DNA from: Thermodesulfobacteriota bacterium
Lineage (GTDB): Bacteria > Desulfobacterota > Thermodesulfobacteria > Thermodesulfobacteriales > Thermodesulfobacteriaceae
Direction of reading: 5' to 3'
Length of the DNA: 9,002 nucleotides
NCBI GenBank assembly: GCA_003641645.1
Contig: QNAZ01000025.1
Location: forward strand, 1 to 9,002
Shown: piece by piece, positions 1 to 7,370 of the stretch
Layout of the letters: every line of letters begins with the position of its first letter
Position numbering within the stretch: the first letter of the stretch is position 1
Notes under the pieces: generated by a model
What the model was told of the DNA's origin: nothing
Databases searched by the model: none
What the model saw: the letters and a program-made list of their open reading frames with translations, nothing else
Made by a program: the position numbers and the translations under genes

Positions 1-1800
1 AAATATGAAATATCTAAAGAAGGTAATAAAATAAAACTAACCTTTTATAATGTGGTTCCAAAAAGTTCTACCTGGATGAGAAATCTTCCTAAGGAGATAT
101 TTAAAGAAATAAAAGCTTCTTATGAAAAAGAAAAATTTTATTTAGAATTTACTTTAATAAAATCGTTTAATTTTCAAGTCTTTCCTTTTGGAAACAAGTT
201 GATAGTAGATCTTATTTGGGGGAAAATTGAAAAACCAGTTAGTGTAGTTATTAAAGGTGAAAAAGTTAAATATATAGAAAAAAGACCTTTAGTAGATATT
301 AAATCTTCATTATTTAAGGAAACAAAATTTCCTGAGTATGAGATTTATTTAGGGACACATAGAATGAAAATGCCTTTAACTCGTAAGGAATATAAAGGCA
401 CACCTGTTTCAGTAGATTTTCAAGAAGCGGATATTCATGCAGTATTAAGATTTTTGGCAGAAGTAGGTGGAGTTAATGTAATTGCAAGTGAGCAGGTAAA
501 AGGGCTTGTTACATTAAAAGCAAAACAAGTGCCTTGGGATTTATTGTTTGATGTAGTTCTTGCAAATAAAGGTCTTGCTAAGATTACCATAGGGAATGTA
601 ATAAGAGTTGGAACTTTAGAAGAGATTAAAAAAGAAGCAGAGCTTTATAGAGATTATATGATGGCTCTTGGTGAAAGCACAGAAGGAATAAGAAGAGAAA
701 TAGAAAATCAAAGGGATATATTAAGGGCTATACAAGAAACTGAAGAAATGACTAATCGGCTTATAACTGAAACTTTTGAACTTAAACATATTAGAGCAAG
801 TAAGGTAATAGATTTAATGAAAAATCAGAGGATTTCAGAAAAGCTTGCTGAGATTTTAAAAGATCCTAATAAAATTACTTTTGATCCTCTAACAAATATA
901 CTTATTGTAAAAGCTACACCAAAAGTGCTTGAAGAAATAGAAAGAATTATAAAAAAGATAGATAAACCAAGACCTCAGTTTTTAATTGAGGCAAGAATTG
1001 TAGAAATAAGTGATACCTATATACATAAGCTTGGGGTAAGATGGGGAGGAGCCACTTGGAGAGCAACTGAGCATAGTATATGGGGTATATCTCCTAATCC
1101 TTCTTCAACTACAGGAGATATTGGTTTTGCCTATCCAGGAGGTGGTTTTATTTCTTCCAATACAACTATCTCACTTCCAACACCTACTATTGTTGATTTA
1201 GGTGCTACTCCTACCCAGAATGCTAATCCAAGCACTTTAGGAGTACTTTTAGGTTATTTTGGGAAAAATGTTGCTTTATTAGATTTTCAACTCTCTGCTC
1301 TTGAAGAAAAGGGAGTAGGAAGAATCTTATCTAAACCAAAAATATTAACTTTAGATAGAGAAACAGCTATTATTCAACAAGGTTATAGAATTCCTTATTT
1401 AACTTATGCTGCTGAAATTACACAAGCAACAGTAAAATTTGTAGATGCAGGATTAAAATTTTCGGTTACACCTTCTTTAACTCCTGAAGGAAAAATTCTT
1501 TTAGATATAATGATAGAAAGGTCTTATCCAGATTGGTCTCATACTGTAGCAGGACAACCCACCATAGTAACTAATAGTATGCAAACCTCAGCGCTTGTTG
1601 ATAATGGAGAAACCCTTGTTATAGGAGGAATAAAAATTACTGATATTAGTGAAACATTGAATAGAGTTCCAGGTTTAGGAAATATTCCAGGGATTGGAGA
1701 AGCTTTCAAAAGAAAAGGTAAAAATCTCACAAATACAGAACTTATGATTTTTATCACTCCTAAAATAGCATACATTCCTATTGCTGGTATTGATTATTAA
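1..1800 (+). CDS. pilQ: Type IV pilus secretin PilQ (5' truncated by window edge)
   Basis: Outer-membrane secretin through which type IV pilus fibres leave the cell. The frame is open from base 1 with no stop, so the gene starts outside the window; a GTG at 52 is merely an internal Val codon. In the 599 visible residues: an AMIN-like beta-rich segment (about 1-80), a short secretin N0/STN domain (about 133-209), a charged helical linker (about 210-252), an N1-type secretin_N domain (about 255-322) and the secretin barrel domain (about 323-592). The last carries the hallmark VPGLGNIPGIG near 556-566 and a preceding VDNGETLVIGGI. Family knowledge: pilQ usually closes a pilMNOPQ operon, so pilMNOP are expected just upstream, outside this window. 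A general secretion (GspD) secretin is less likely because of the AMIN-like N-terminus and the single N1 repeat. The TAA is followed by trmFO after 22 nt. Confidence 0.9.
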   Translation, partial: KYEISKEGNKIKLTFYNVVPKSSTWMRNLPKEIFKEIKASYEKEKFYLEFTLIKSFNFQVFPFGNKLIVDLIWGKIEKPVSVVIKGEKVKYIEKRPLVDIKSSLFKETKFPEYEIYLGTHRMKMPLTRKEYKGTPVSVDFQEADIHAVLRFLAEVGGVNVIASEQVKGLVTLKAKQVPWDLLFDVVLANKGLAKITIGNVIRVGTLEEIKKEAELYRDYMMALGESTEGIRREIENQRDILRAIQETEEMTNRLITETFELKHIRASKVIDLMKNQRISEKLAEILKDPNKITFDPLTNILIVKATPKVLEEIERIIKKIDKPRPQFLIEARIVEISDTYIHKLGVRWGGATWRATEHSIWGISPNPSSTTGDIGFAYPGGGFISSNTTISLPTPTIVDLGATPTQNANPSTLGVLLGYFGKNVALLDFQLSALEEKGVGRILSKPKILTLDRETAIIQQGYRIPYLTYAAEITQATVKFVDAGLKFSVTPSLTPEGKILLDIMIERSYPDWSHTVAGQPTIVTNSMQTSALVDNGETLVIGGIKITDISETLNRVPGLGNIPGIGEAFKRKGKNLTNTELMIFITPKIAYIPIAGIDY

Positions 1801-1822
1801 TCTTTAAATCCTTTTTCAAAAT

Positions 1823-3142
1823 ATGAAACAATCTGAGGTTATTGTAATCGGAGGCGGTTTAGCCGGATCTGAAGCTTCTTGGCAACTTGCTCAAAGAGAA
1901 GTTAAAGTTACACTTTATGAAATGCGCCCCTTAAAAATGACACCTGCTCATAAAACAGATAAACTTGCTGAATTAGTGTGTTCAAATTCTCTTCGTTCAA
2001 AAGAACTGCATAAAGCAGTTGGTCTACTGAAAGAAGAATTGAGAGTTCTTAAATCTATAATAATGGAAGCTGCTATAAATTGTGAAATAGAAGGAGGTAA
2101 AGCTTTAGTAGTAGATAGAGAATGTTTTGCAAAATATGTTACAGAACGAATTTTAAATCATCCTTTAATTGAAATAATAAGAAAAGAAGTTACAGAAATT
2201 CCTAAGAATAAAATTGTAATTATAGCAACAGGACCTCTTACTTCAGAAATTTTAGCAAAAGCATTAGCAGAACTAACTGAAATTCCTTATTTACATTTTT
2301 ATGATGCTATTTCTCCAATTGTATATGCTGAGTCTATAGATTGGGAAAAAGTTTTTATTGCAGATAGATATGGAAAAGAAGAAGGAAGTTATGTAAATTG
2401 TCCTCTAACAAAGGAAGAATATGAAAGATTTATAGAAGAATTGCTTAAAGCTGAAAAAGTGCCTCTTCATCCTTTCGAAGATCCTAAATATTTTGAGGGG
2501 TGTTTACCTATTGAAGTTATGGCTGAAAGAGGCAAAGACACTTTACGCTATGGTCCTATGAAACCAACAGGGCTTATAGATCCAAAAACAGGTAAAGAAC
2601 CTTATGCTGTAGTTCAACTTCGTCCAGAAAATAAAGAGAAAACTCTTTATAATATAGTTGGATTTCAAACTAAGCTTAAATATCAGGAACAAATAAGAAT
2701 CTTTAGAATGATACCAGGACTTGAAAAAGCTGAATTTGCGCGTTTAGGTTCAATTCATAGAAATACTTTTGTTAATGCTCCTTTAGTTTTAAAACCTACA
2801 CTTCAGCTTAAAAAAAATCCTTATATTTTTCTTGCAGGACAAATTACAGGAGTTGAAGGATATGTAGAATCTACAGCTACAGGACTTATTGCAGGACTTA
2901 ATGCAGAAAGATTAATAAAAGAAAAGCCTCTTATTGTTCCCCCTAAGGAAACTGCTATAGGTGCCTTAATAAATTATCTTCAAACTGCAAACCCAAAATA
3001 TTTTCAACCTATGAATATAAATTGGGGGCTATTTCCACCATTGAAAGAAAAGGTTTCTAAAAAAATAAAATATATTAAATTAGCAGAAAGAGCTTTAAAA
3101 ATTTTACAAAACTGGATCAAAGAAAATTTGATTATTGAGTGA
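1823..3142 (+). CDS. trmFO: Methylenetetrahydrofolate--tRNA-(uracil-54-C5)-methyltransferase TrmFO
   Basis: FAD- and folate-dependent enzyme making 5-methyluridine at position 54 (T-loop) of tRNA, using methylenetetrahydrofolate rather than SAM. The 439-residue length is normal for the family. Visible features: the N-terminal FAD-binding Rossmann motif GGGLAGSEA (10-18), the family signature around ELVCSNSLRS with Cys53, a second conserved cysteine Cys227 in FEGCLPIEVMAERG, and the C-terminal FAD-binding stretch GQITGVEGYVESTATG (339-354). Cys53 and Cys227 match the two functionally important cysteines known in the Bacillus subtilis enzyme (53 and 226). The ATG at 1823 gives the expected N-terminus, but no Shine-Dalgarno is visible before it, so translation may depend on coupling to pilQ or be inefficient. 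The 3' end overlaps convergent yajC by 11 nt. The older name gid/gidA-like is the same family; identification is firm. Confidence 0.97.
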   Translation: MKQSEVIVIGGGLAGSEASWQLAQREVKVTLYEMRPLKMTPAHKTDKLAELVCSNSLRSKELHKAVGLLKEELRVLKSIIMEAAINCEIEGGKALVVDRECFAKYVTERILNHPLIEIIRKEVTEIPKNKIVIIATGPLTSEILAKALAELTEIPYLHFYDAISPIVYAESIDWEKVFIADRYGKEEGSYVNCPLTKEEYERFIEELLKAEKVPLHPFEDPKYFEGCLPIEVMAERGKDTLRYGPMKPTGLIDPKTGKEPYAVVQLRPENKEKTLYNIVGFQTKLKYQEQIRIFRMIPGLEKAEFARLGSIHRNTFVNAPLVLKPTLQLKKNPYIFLAGQITGVEGYVESTATGLIAGLNAERLIKEKPLIVPPKETAIGALINYLQTANPKYFQPMNINWGLFPPLKEKVSKKIKYIKLAERALKILQNWIKENLIIE

Positions 3143-3479
3143 ATGGTCCACTTATATATCCTCTTATAATAGGGATATTAATATCTTTATCAACTTCTAA
3201 CCAGACTATATTATCTTCAATTTTTACAATTCTCCCAACTACTCCACCTGCAGTAAAAACTTTTTGTCCTACTCTTAATTGAGAAATAAATTTTTGATGC
3301 TCTTTCATTTTTTTCTGCTGAGGTCTAATTAAAAGAAGATAAAAAATAACAAAAATCAATATTAAAGGAAGTAAAGTAAAAAGAAATCCTATTAATCCTC
3401 CTCCTTGAGAACCTTGCCCCTGTTGGGGAGGTGGTCCCATAGCAAAAGCACAATTTAAAAAAAATTTTAATAAATCCAT
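3132..3479 (-). CDS. yajC: Sec translocon accessory subunit YajC
   Basis: Small single-pass inner-membrane protein that associates with SecDF-YidC and the SecYEG protein export channel. The 115 residues show a short hydrophobic N-terminus (1-14), a Pro/Gln/Gly-rich stretch (16-28), one strong transmembrane helix (about 29-51), the signature RPQQKKMKEHQKF right after it (52-64) and a small beta domain containing GQKVFTAGGVVGRI (71-84). Length and layout match the family. The ATG at 3479 has a strong Shine-Dalgarno, AGGAGGG, four bases upstream. It is the last gene of the aminotransferase-tgt-yajC unit. In many bacteria yajC follows tgt and precedes secD and secF; here secDF do not follow, because trmFO on the other strand occupies that side and overlaps the yajC 3' end by 11 nt. 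Confidence 0.95.
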   Translation of the reverse strand: MDLLKFFLNCAFAMGPPPQQGQGSQGGGLIGFLFTLLPLILIFVIFYLLLIRPQQKKMKEHQKFISQLRVGQKVFTAGGVVGRIVKIEDNIVWLEVDKDINIPIIRGYISGPFTQ

Positions 3480-3483
3480 AAAT

Positions 3484-3490
3484 CCCTCCT
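3484..3490 (-). promoter_or_regulatory. Strong Shine-Dalgarno of yajC overlapping the tgt stop codon
   Basis: On the minus strand AGGAGGG is followed by ATTT and the yajC ATG. The tgt TAG stop (3489-3491) shares its AG with the start of this motif, so ribosomes ending tgt are placed directly on the yajC initiation site, which suggests translational coupling. This is the best ribosome-binding site in the window. Confidence 0.75.
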
Positions 3491-4622
3491 ATTTGGAATT
3501 ATCCACATATTTAGAATAATATTCAGCTAAATTTCCTCTTAATTCTTCTAAAGTTTCTGTTTTAATAGCTATTTTAATATGTTCCATTAGTTTAGCATAA
3601 TAAAATAAATTGTGAAGAGTTAAAAGATAATAGACTAAGAGTTCCTTAGCATGAAAAAGATGTCTTAGATATCCACGAGAATAGTTTCTACAGGTATAAC
3701 ATTCACATTCAGGATCAAGAGGTAGAGAATCAGACTTGAAAGATGCATTTTTAATAGAAAGTAGACCAGTAGAAGTAAATACAGTTCCTCTTCTTGCATT
3801 TCTGGTAGGTAAAACACAATCAAACATATCTATTCCTCTTATAACCGCCTCTATTATATCTAAAGGTGTTCCAATTCCCATAACATATCTTGGTTTATTA
3901 TGAGGAATATAATTCACACTTATTTCCATCATTTGATTTCTTATTTCCAAAGGTTCTCCTACAGAAAGCCCACCTATTGCATATCCATCAAATTCTAAAG
4001 AAGTAATAAATTTAGCACTATATTTTCTTAAATTTTCATACATTCCACCTTGAATTATTCCAAAAACTGCCTGTTTTTCATTTTTATGCCTTTGCCAGTA
4101 TTCTAAGGATTCAACAGCCCATTTGTGAGTAAGGTCTGTTAGTATTTTAGTTTCTTCATAAGATAAAGGATAAGGAATACAAGTATCAAGAACCATCATA
4201 ATATCTGAACCCAATTTTCTTTGAATCTCCATAGTTGTAATAGGAGTTAAAAAGTGTTCAGAGCCATCTATATGAGATTTGAATAGGATCCCTTCTTCTG
4301 TAATTTTTCTAAATTGAGAAAGACTATAAACTTGGAATCCTCCACTATCCGTTAATATAAGCTTTTTCCAATTTATAAATTTATGAAGTCCTCCAAGCTC
4401 ATAAATTATATCTGGTCCTGGTCTTAAATAGAGATGGTAAGTATTGGAAAGAATTATAGTATAACCCAAACTTGCAATAACTTCAGGAGGCATGGTTTTC
4501 ACTGTACCTTGAGTTCCAACAGGCATAAAAACTGGTGTTTCTATAACACCTCTATGAGTAATAATTTTTCCTATACGAGCTAAAGTTTTTTTACTTTGAT
4601 AAATAATTTGAAAATTAAACAT
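3489..4622 (-). CDS. tgt: tRNA-guanine(34) transglycosylase (queuine/preQ1 insertion)
   Basis: Exchanges guanine at the wobble position 34 of GU(N) tRNAs for preQ1, a step of queuosine synthesis. I choose the ATG at 4622 (377 residues). A longer form from a GTG at 4640 exists, but family members begin close to the MFNF segment. In this numbering: Asp92 in LTDSGGFQVYSL (the general acid), Asp268 in MFDCVLPTRNARRG (the nucleophile), IIQGG near 189-193, GLSVGEP near 218-224, and a zinc site Cys306-x-Cys308-xx-Cys311 plus His337. The 26-residue gap from the last Cys to His matches the bacterial enzyme. The ATG overlaps the upstream aminotransferase stop by 8 nt (ATGTTTAA) and has no Shine-Dalgarno, pointing to termination-reinitiation. 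The other queuosine genes are not in the window. Confidence 0.96.
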   Translation of the reverse strand: MFNFQIIYQSKKTLARIGKIITHRGVIETPVFMPVGTQGTVKTMPPEVIASLGYTIILSNTYHLYLRPGPDIIYELGGLHKFINWKKLILTDSGGFQVYSLSQFRKITEEGILFKSHIDGSEHFLTPITTMEIQRKLGSDIMMVLDTCIPYPLSYEETKILTDLTHKWAVESLEYWQRHKNEKQAVFGIIQGGMYENLRKYSAKFITSLEFDGYAIGGLSVGEPLEIRNQMMEISVNYIPHNKPRYVMGIGTPLDIIEAVIRGIDMFDCVLPTRNARRGTVFTSTGLLSIKNASFKSDSLPLDPECECYTCRNYSRGYLRHLFHAKELLVYYLLTLHNLFYYAKLMEHIKIAIKTETLEELRGNLAEYYSKYVDNSK

Positions 4623-5802
4623 ATTTTTGAATTTTTTCACATGCTTTTAGGAAGTTAGGTCTCATATTATTTAAAGTTTCTTCAGAAACACAAAAAGAAA
4701 GTCTTATATGATTAGGACTCCCAAAACCTCTTCCAGGAACTGCAAGAATAAGTTCCTTTTTTAAAATCTCACAAAATTTTATATCTTCTATTGGGACTCT
4801 TGGAAAAACAAAAAATCCGCCCTTAGGTTTTATAAAAGATAATCCAGCTTCTTTTAAAATATTACAAATTATATCTCTTCTTTTTTGATAAATATTAACC
4901 TCAACTTTAGAAAAAGCACAATTTGCAACAATCCTTTGAGCTAAAGCTGGAGCATTAACAAAGCCAAGAATACGGTTACAGAGAGCTAAACCTTCTAAAA
5001 TAATTTCTTTATTTTCAATTTCTGGATGAACAGCTATAAATCCAATTCTCTCTCCTGCAAGAGAAAGCTCTTTTGAGAAACTATAAGCAATAATACTATT
5101 ATTATAAAATTGAAAAATAGAAGGAACTTTTTCATTATCAAAGACAAGATTTCGATAAGGCTCATCAGAGACAAGATAAATTGGCTTTCCTAATTTCTGA
5201 CTCTTTTTTTTAAGAAGATCACAAAGTTCCTTTATTTCTTCTACTGAATATATTTGACCTGTAGGATTGTTAGGAGAATTTATCAAAAAAATTTTGGTCT
5301 TTGAAGTAATTGCATTTTCTATTTTATTCATATCCAAGCTAAAATCTTCTTTGGTAGGAATTGTTTTAGGAATTCCTTGATGATTTTCAATATAAAAGAA
5401 ATATTCTACAAAAAATGGGGAGGGAAAAAGGACTTCATCTCCAGGGTTTAAAAGGGTTTTAAAAATTACATTTAAAGCTCCAGCTGCTCCACAAGTCATT
5501 ATAATTTCTTTAAAAGTTATCTTAATTCCCTGTTCTTGCGTTATCTTTTTTGCCATTATTTCTCTAACAAATGGAAAACCTGTATTTGGCATATACCGGT
5601 GATAAGTAGGATCATAATTTCTAACAATCTTTTCTAAAGTTTCTTTAACTTCTGGAGGAGGTGGCAAATCAGGATTTCCTAAACTTAAATCAAAAACTCT
5701 TTTTTCTCCAAATTCTTTTTTAAGCTTTAATCCTTCTTCAAACATCCTTCTTATCCAAGAGCTTTTTTCTATATAGATTTTTATTTGATTAGAAATATTC
5801 AT
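4615..5802 (-). CDS. PLP-dependent class I/II aminotransferase (aspartate aminotransferase-like)
   Basis: Pyridoxal-phosphate enzyme of fold type I that moves an amino group between an amino acid and a 2-oxoacid. The 395 residues contain the family landmarks: FDLSLGNPDLPPP near 37-49, SPNNPTG (176-182) with the cofactor-contacting Asn, SDEPY (212-216) with the Asp that pairs with the pyridine nitrogen, the Schiff-base Lys244 in SFSKELSLAGERIGF, Arg252, and Arg367 in HIRLSF, which would bind the substrate carboxylate. Substrate cannot be read from the sequence: aspartate, alanine or aromatic amino acids are all possible. The ATG at 5802 has a weak AAGG six bases upstream. It is the first gene of a three-gene unit, overlapping tgt by 8 nt, with a possible promoter in the 145-nt gap upstream. 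It is clearly diverged from the nearby hisC and is not a recent duplicate of it. Confidence 0.9.
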   Translation of the reverse strand: MNISNQIKIYIEKSSWIRRMFEEGLKLKKEFGEKRVFDLSLGNPDLPPPPEVKETLEKIVRNYDPTYHRYMPNTGFPFVREIMAKKITQEQGIKITFKEIIMTCGAAGALNVIFKTLLNPGDEVLFPSPFFVEYFFYIENHQGIPKTIPTKEDFSLDMNKIENAITSKTKIFLINSPNNPTGQIYSVEEIKELCDLLKKKSQKLGKPIYLVSDEPYRNLVFDNEKVPSIFQFYNNSIIAYSFSKELSLAGERIGFIAVHPEIENKEIILEGLALCNRILGFVNAPALAQRIVANCAFSKVEVNIYQKRRDIICNILKEAGLSFIKPKGGFFVFPRVPIEDIKFCEILKKELILAVPGRGFGSPNHIRLSFCVSEETLNNMRPNFLKACEKIQKYV

Positions 5803-5837
5803 CTTGTGCCTTAAGAATTTATTAAAAAGATCAATTC

Positions 5838-5866
5838 AATATACCATACCATGAATGAAGAAACAA
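5838..5866 (-). promoter_or_regulatory. Possible sigma70-type promoter of the aminotransferase-tgt-yajC unit
   Basis: On the minus strand TTGTTT (5866-5861) and TATATT (5843-5838) are separated by 17 nt. The -10 matches consensus at five of six positions, the -35 only at its first three. Transcription would start near 5831, giving a leader of about 30 nt before the ATG at 5802. In such AT-rich DNA chance matches are common. The placement in the only sizeable intergenic gap, upstream of the first gene of a unit, is the main support. Confidence 0.4.
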
Positions 5867-5889
5867 TAGATTGACAAACTATGTGTTTC
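5860..5889. repeat. Imperfect inverted repeat (possible operator or weak terminator hairpin)
   Basis: GAAACA-ATAG, a nine-base centre, then CTAT-G-TGTTTC: ten base pairs with one bulged base. It lies in the 145-nt gap between hisC and the aminotransferase gene and overlaps the candidate -35 element. It could bind a repressor, or form a hairpin ending transcription from hisC; the bases after it on the minus strand are T-rich but not a clean T run, so a classical terminator is doubtful. The gap also has a feebler 6-bp AT repeat (5910-5939). Confidence 0.35.
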
Positions 5890-5947
5890 AAATTTAAAAA
5901 TAAGAATAAAAATGTGACAAGTCTTCAGTAATAACATTTAGTTTTTT

Positions 5948-7033
5948 TTAAATCAGTTTTTTTATATTTTCAACTAAAATTTTATTTTCTTCTGGGAGTC
6001 CTATAGAAATCCTTAAAGCATTAGAAAATCCATAAGCTTTTAAAGGACGAACTAAAATACCTCGTTTTAATAATTCTTGATAAATTTTTTCAGCTTTTTC
6101 TCCAAAATCAACCATAATAAAATTAGCTTGAGAGGGATAAACCTTAAATCCAAAACTGGTTAGTTTTTCAGTTAAATATTTTCTTCCTTCCTTTACCAAA
6201 CTTATACTTTTTTCAATATATTCTTTATCTTGTAAAACTGCCAAACCTGCTTTATAAGCTAAAAGATTTATATTAAAAGGTTGTCTTACTGAATCAAGCA
6301 CTTTAGAAAGTTCTATAAAACTGATTCCATAACCTAATCTTAATCCAGCAAGACCATAAGCTTTAGAAAAAGTTCTTAAAATCAAAACCTTATATCCATT
6401 TTTTAAAAATTCAATTCCCAAAGGTATAGATGGATCTTCTATAAATTCACCATATGCTTCATCTATTACAGTTAAAATATATGAAGGAAGATTTTTTAAG
6501 AAATCTTGCCAATCTTTTCTATTTAAAACACTCCCTGATGGATTATGAGGATGATCTAAAAATATAATTTTAGTTCTTTCTGAAATATTTTTTAGAATTT
6601 CAGCAAAATTATGTTTGAAATCTTTGGTTAAGGGAATAAGTTTTATTTTAGCTCCATATATCTCAGCAAATTTTTCATACATTAAAAAACTTGGTTTACT
6701 TATAATAATTTCATCATCAGGGTTGATTATACTTTTAAAAAGAAACTCTATTATCTCATTTGATCCGTTTCCTAAAATAATTTGTTCAGGTAAAACATCC
6801 CATTTTTTTGCTAAAAATTCTTTTAATTCCTGATAACTTGCTTCAGGATAATGATGCACTTCTAAAAGACAGTTTTTAAGGGTCTCTATTACTTTAGGGG
6901 AAGGACCTAAGGGGTTTTCATTAGAATTTAATTTATACACTTTTCCTGAAATACCTAATTCTTTTTTAATTTCATTAATAGTTTTTCCAGGAGGGTAGGG
7001 GATTAGATTTTTTAAATGAGGTTTAATTTGCAT
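5948..7033 (-). CDS. hisC: Histidinol-phosphate aminotransferase
   Basis: PLP enzyme converting imidazole-acetol phosphate and glutamate to histidinol phosphate and 2-oxoglutarate in histidine synthesis. I choose the ATG at 7033 (361 residues, normal for HisC). The frame extends to a TTG at 7063, but that would overlap the upstream stop by 20 nt and add ten atypical residues. Visible: IKPHLKNLIPYPPGK at the N-terminus, the HisC signature NSNENPLGPSP (36-46), HPHNPSG (161-167, a variant of NPNNPTG), DEAYGEF (191-197), the Schiff-base Lys224 in TFSKAYGLAGLRLGYG, and LRISIG with Arg341. It begins 10 nt after the sufB stop, so it is probably the last gene of a sufC-sufB-hisC unit. No clear Shine-Dalgarno sits at the right distance. 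Close relatives can also transaminate aromatic amino acids, so dual use is possible. No other his genes are in the window. Confidence 0.92.
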   Translation of the reverse strand: MQIKPHLKNLIPYPPGKTINEIKKELGISGKVYKLNSNENPLGPSPKVIETLKNCLLEVHHYPEASYQELKEFLAKKWDVLPEQIILGNGSNEIIEFLFKSIINPDDEIIISKPSFLMYEKFAEIYGAKIKLIPLTKDFKHNFAEILKNISERTKIIFLDHPHNPSGSVLNRKDWQDFLKNLPSYILTVIDEAYGEFIEDPSIPLGIEFLKNGYKVLILRTFSKAYGLAGLRLGYGISFIELSKVLDSVRQPFNINLLAYKAGLAVLQDKEYIEKSISLVKEGRKYLTEKLTSFGFKVYPSQANFIMVDFGEKAEKIYQELLKRGILVRPLKAYGFSNALRISIGLPEENKILVENIKKLI

Positions 7034-7043
7034 TTTAGAATAT

Positions 7044-7370
7044 TTAAAATCCTGATTTTGCAAGTTCTAAAGTTTTATCAATTTGAGCTTGTAAAGCAGG
7101 TGGTATACCTTTTATTTCAATAGTTAGAAATCCTTTTACAATAAGAGAAGTTGCCTCCTCTTCACTTAGTCCTCTTGCCATAAGATACTCTATTTCTTCT
7201 TGAGATATTTTTCCAACAGCAGCTTCATGAGTTAGTTCTACATCATAAAAAGAACTATCCAATTCTGGAATAGCTCTTATAATACCATCATTAGAAAGCA
7301 TAAGTCCTTGACATTCAAGATGTCCTTTTACCTTAGGAGCTTTAGCTATTATTCTTCCTCGAGCAATATT
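7044..7370 (-). CDS. sufB: SufB/SufD-family Fe-S scaffold, C-terminal part (frameshifted)
   Basis: C-terminal 108 residues of the SufB-type scaffold whose N-terminal part lies in another frame just upstream. Coordinates start at the first codon after the likely frameshift, since no start codon is implied there. The segment begins IARGRIIAKAPKVKGHLECQ and continues through ELTHEAAVGKIS and EEATSLIVKGFL, all classic for the family. Cys20 of this piece and Glu49 in THEAAVG are 29 residues apart, exactly as Cys405 and Glu434 in Escherichia coli SufB, which are needed for cluster assembly. This argues for SufB-like rather than SufD-like function. The only ATG (7301) would give 85 residues without the cysteine, so an independent short protein is unlikely to work. 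The stop at 7044 is 10 nt before the hisC start. Confidence 0.82.
   Translation of the reverse strand, partial: NIARGRIIAKAPKVKGHLECQGLMLSNDGIIRAIPELDSSFYDVELTHEAAVGKISQEEIEYLMARGLSEEEATSLIVKGFLTIEIKGIPPALQAQIDKTLELAKSGF

Noticed and set aside
1539..1775. Open frame of 78 codons on the minus strand inside pilQ
   Set aside because: Antisense to the conserved secretin domain; no ribosome site and no family resemblance. A chance frame in AT-rich DNA.
5871..5899. TTGACA, 17 nt, TTAAAA on the plus strand
   Set aside because: The -35 is perfect, but the -10 matches only three of six and it would transcribe antisense into hisC with no plus-strand gene downstream. Likely chance, and the -35 lies within the inverted repeat centre.
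5910..5939. AAATGT / ACATTT inverted repeat after hisC as a terminator
   Set aside because: Only six AT-rich pairs around an 18-nt loop; too weak to be convincing, particularly for a thermophile, although T-rich sequence follows on the minus strand.
6615..6833. Open frame of 72 codons on the plus strand inside hisC
   Set aside because: Antisense to conserved HisC sequence; hydrophobic composition is explained by the opposite strand. No start signal.
4615..7033. Tandem duplication of two aminotransferase genes
   Set aside because: Both are fold type I PLP enzymes, but their motifs and N-termini differ (FDLSLGNPDLPPP versus NSNENPLGPSP); they belong to distinct subfamilies rather than a recent duplication.
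7044..7301. Separate 85-residue protein starting at the ATG of 7301
   Set aside because: Its sequence is the C-terminus of SufB/SufD, the homology continues upstream of the ATG in the same frame, and no ribosome site precedes it.
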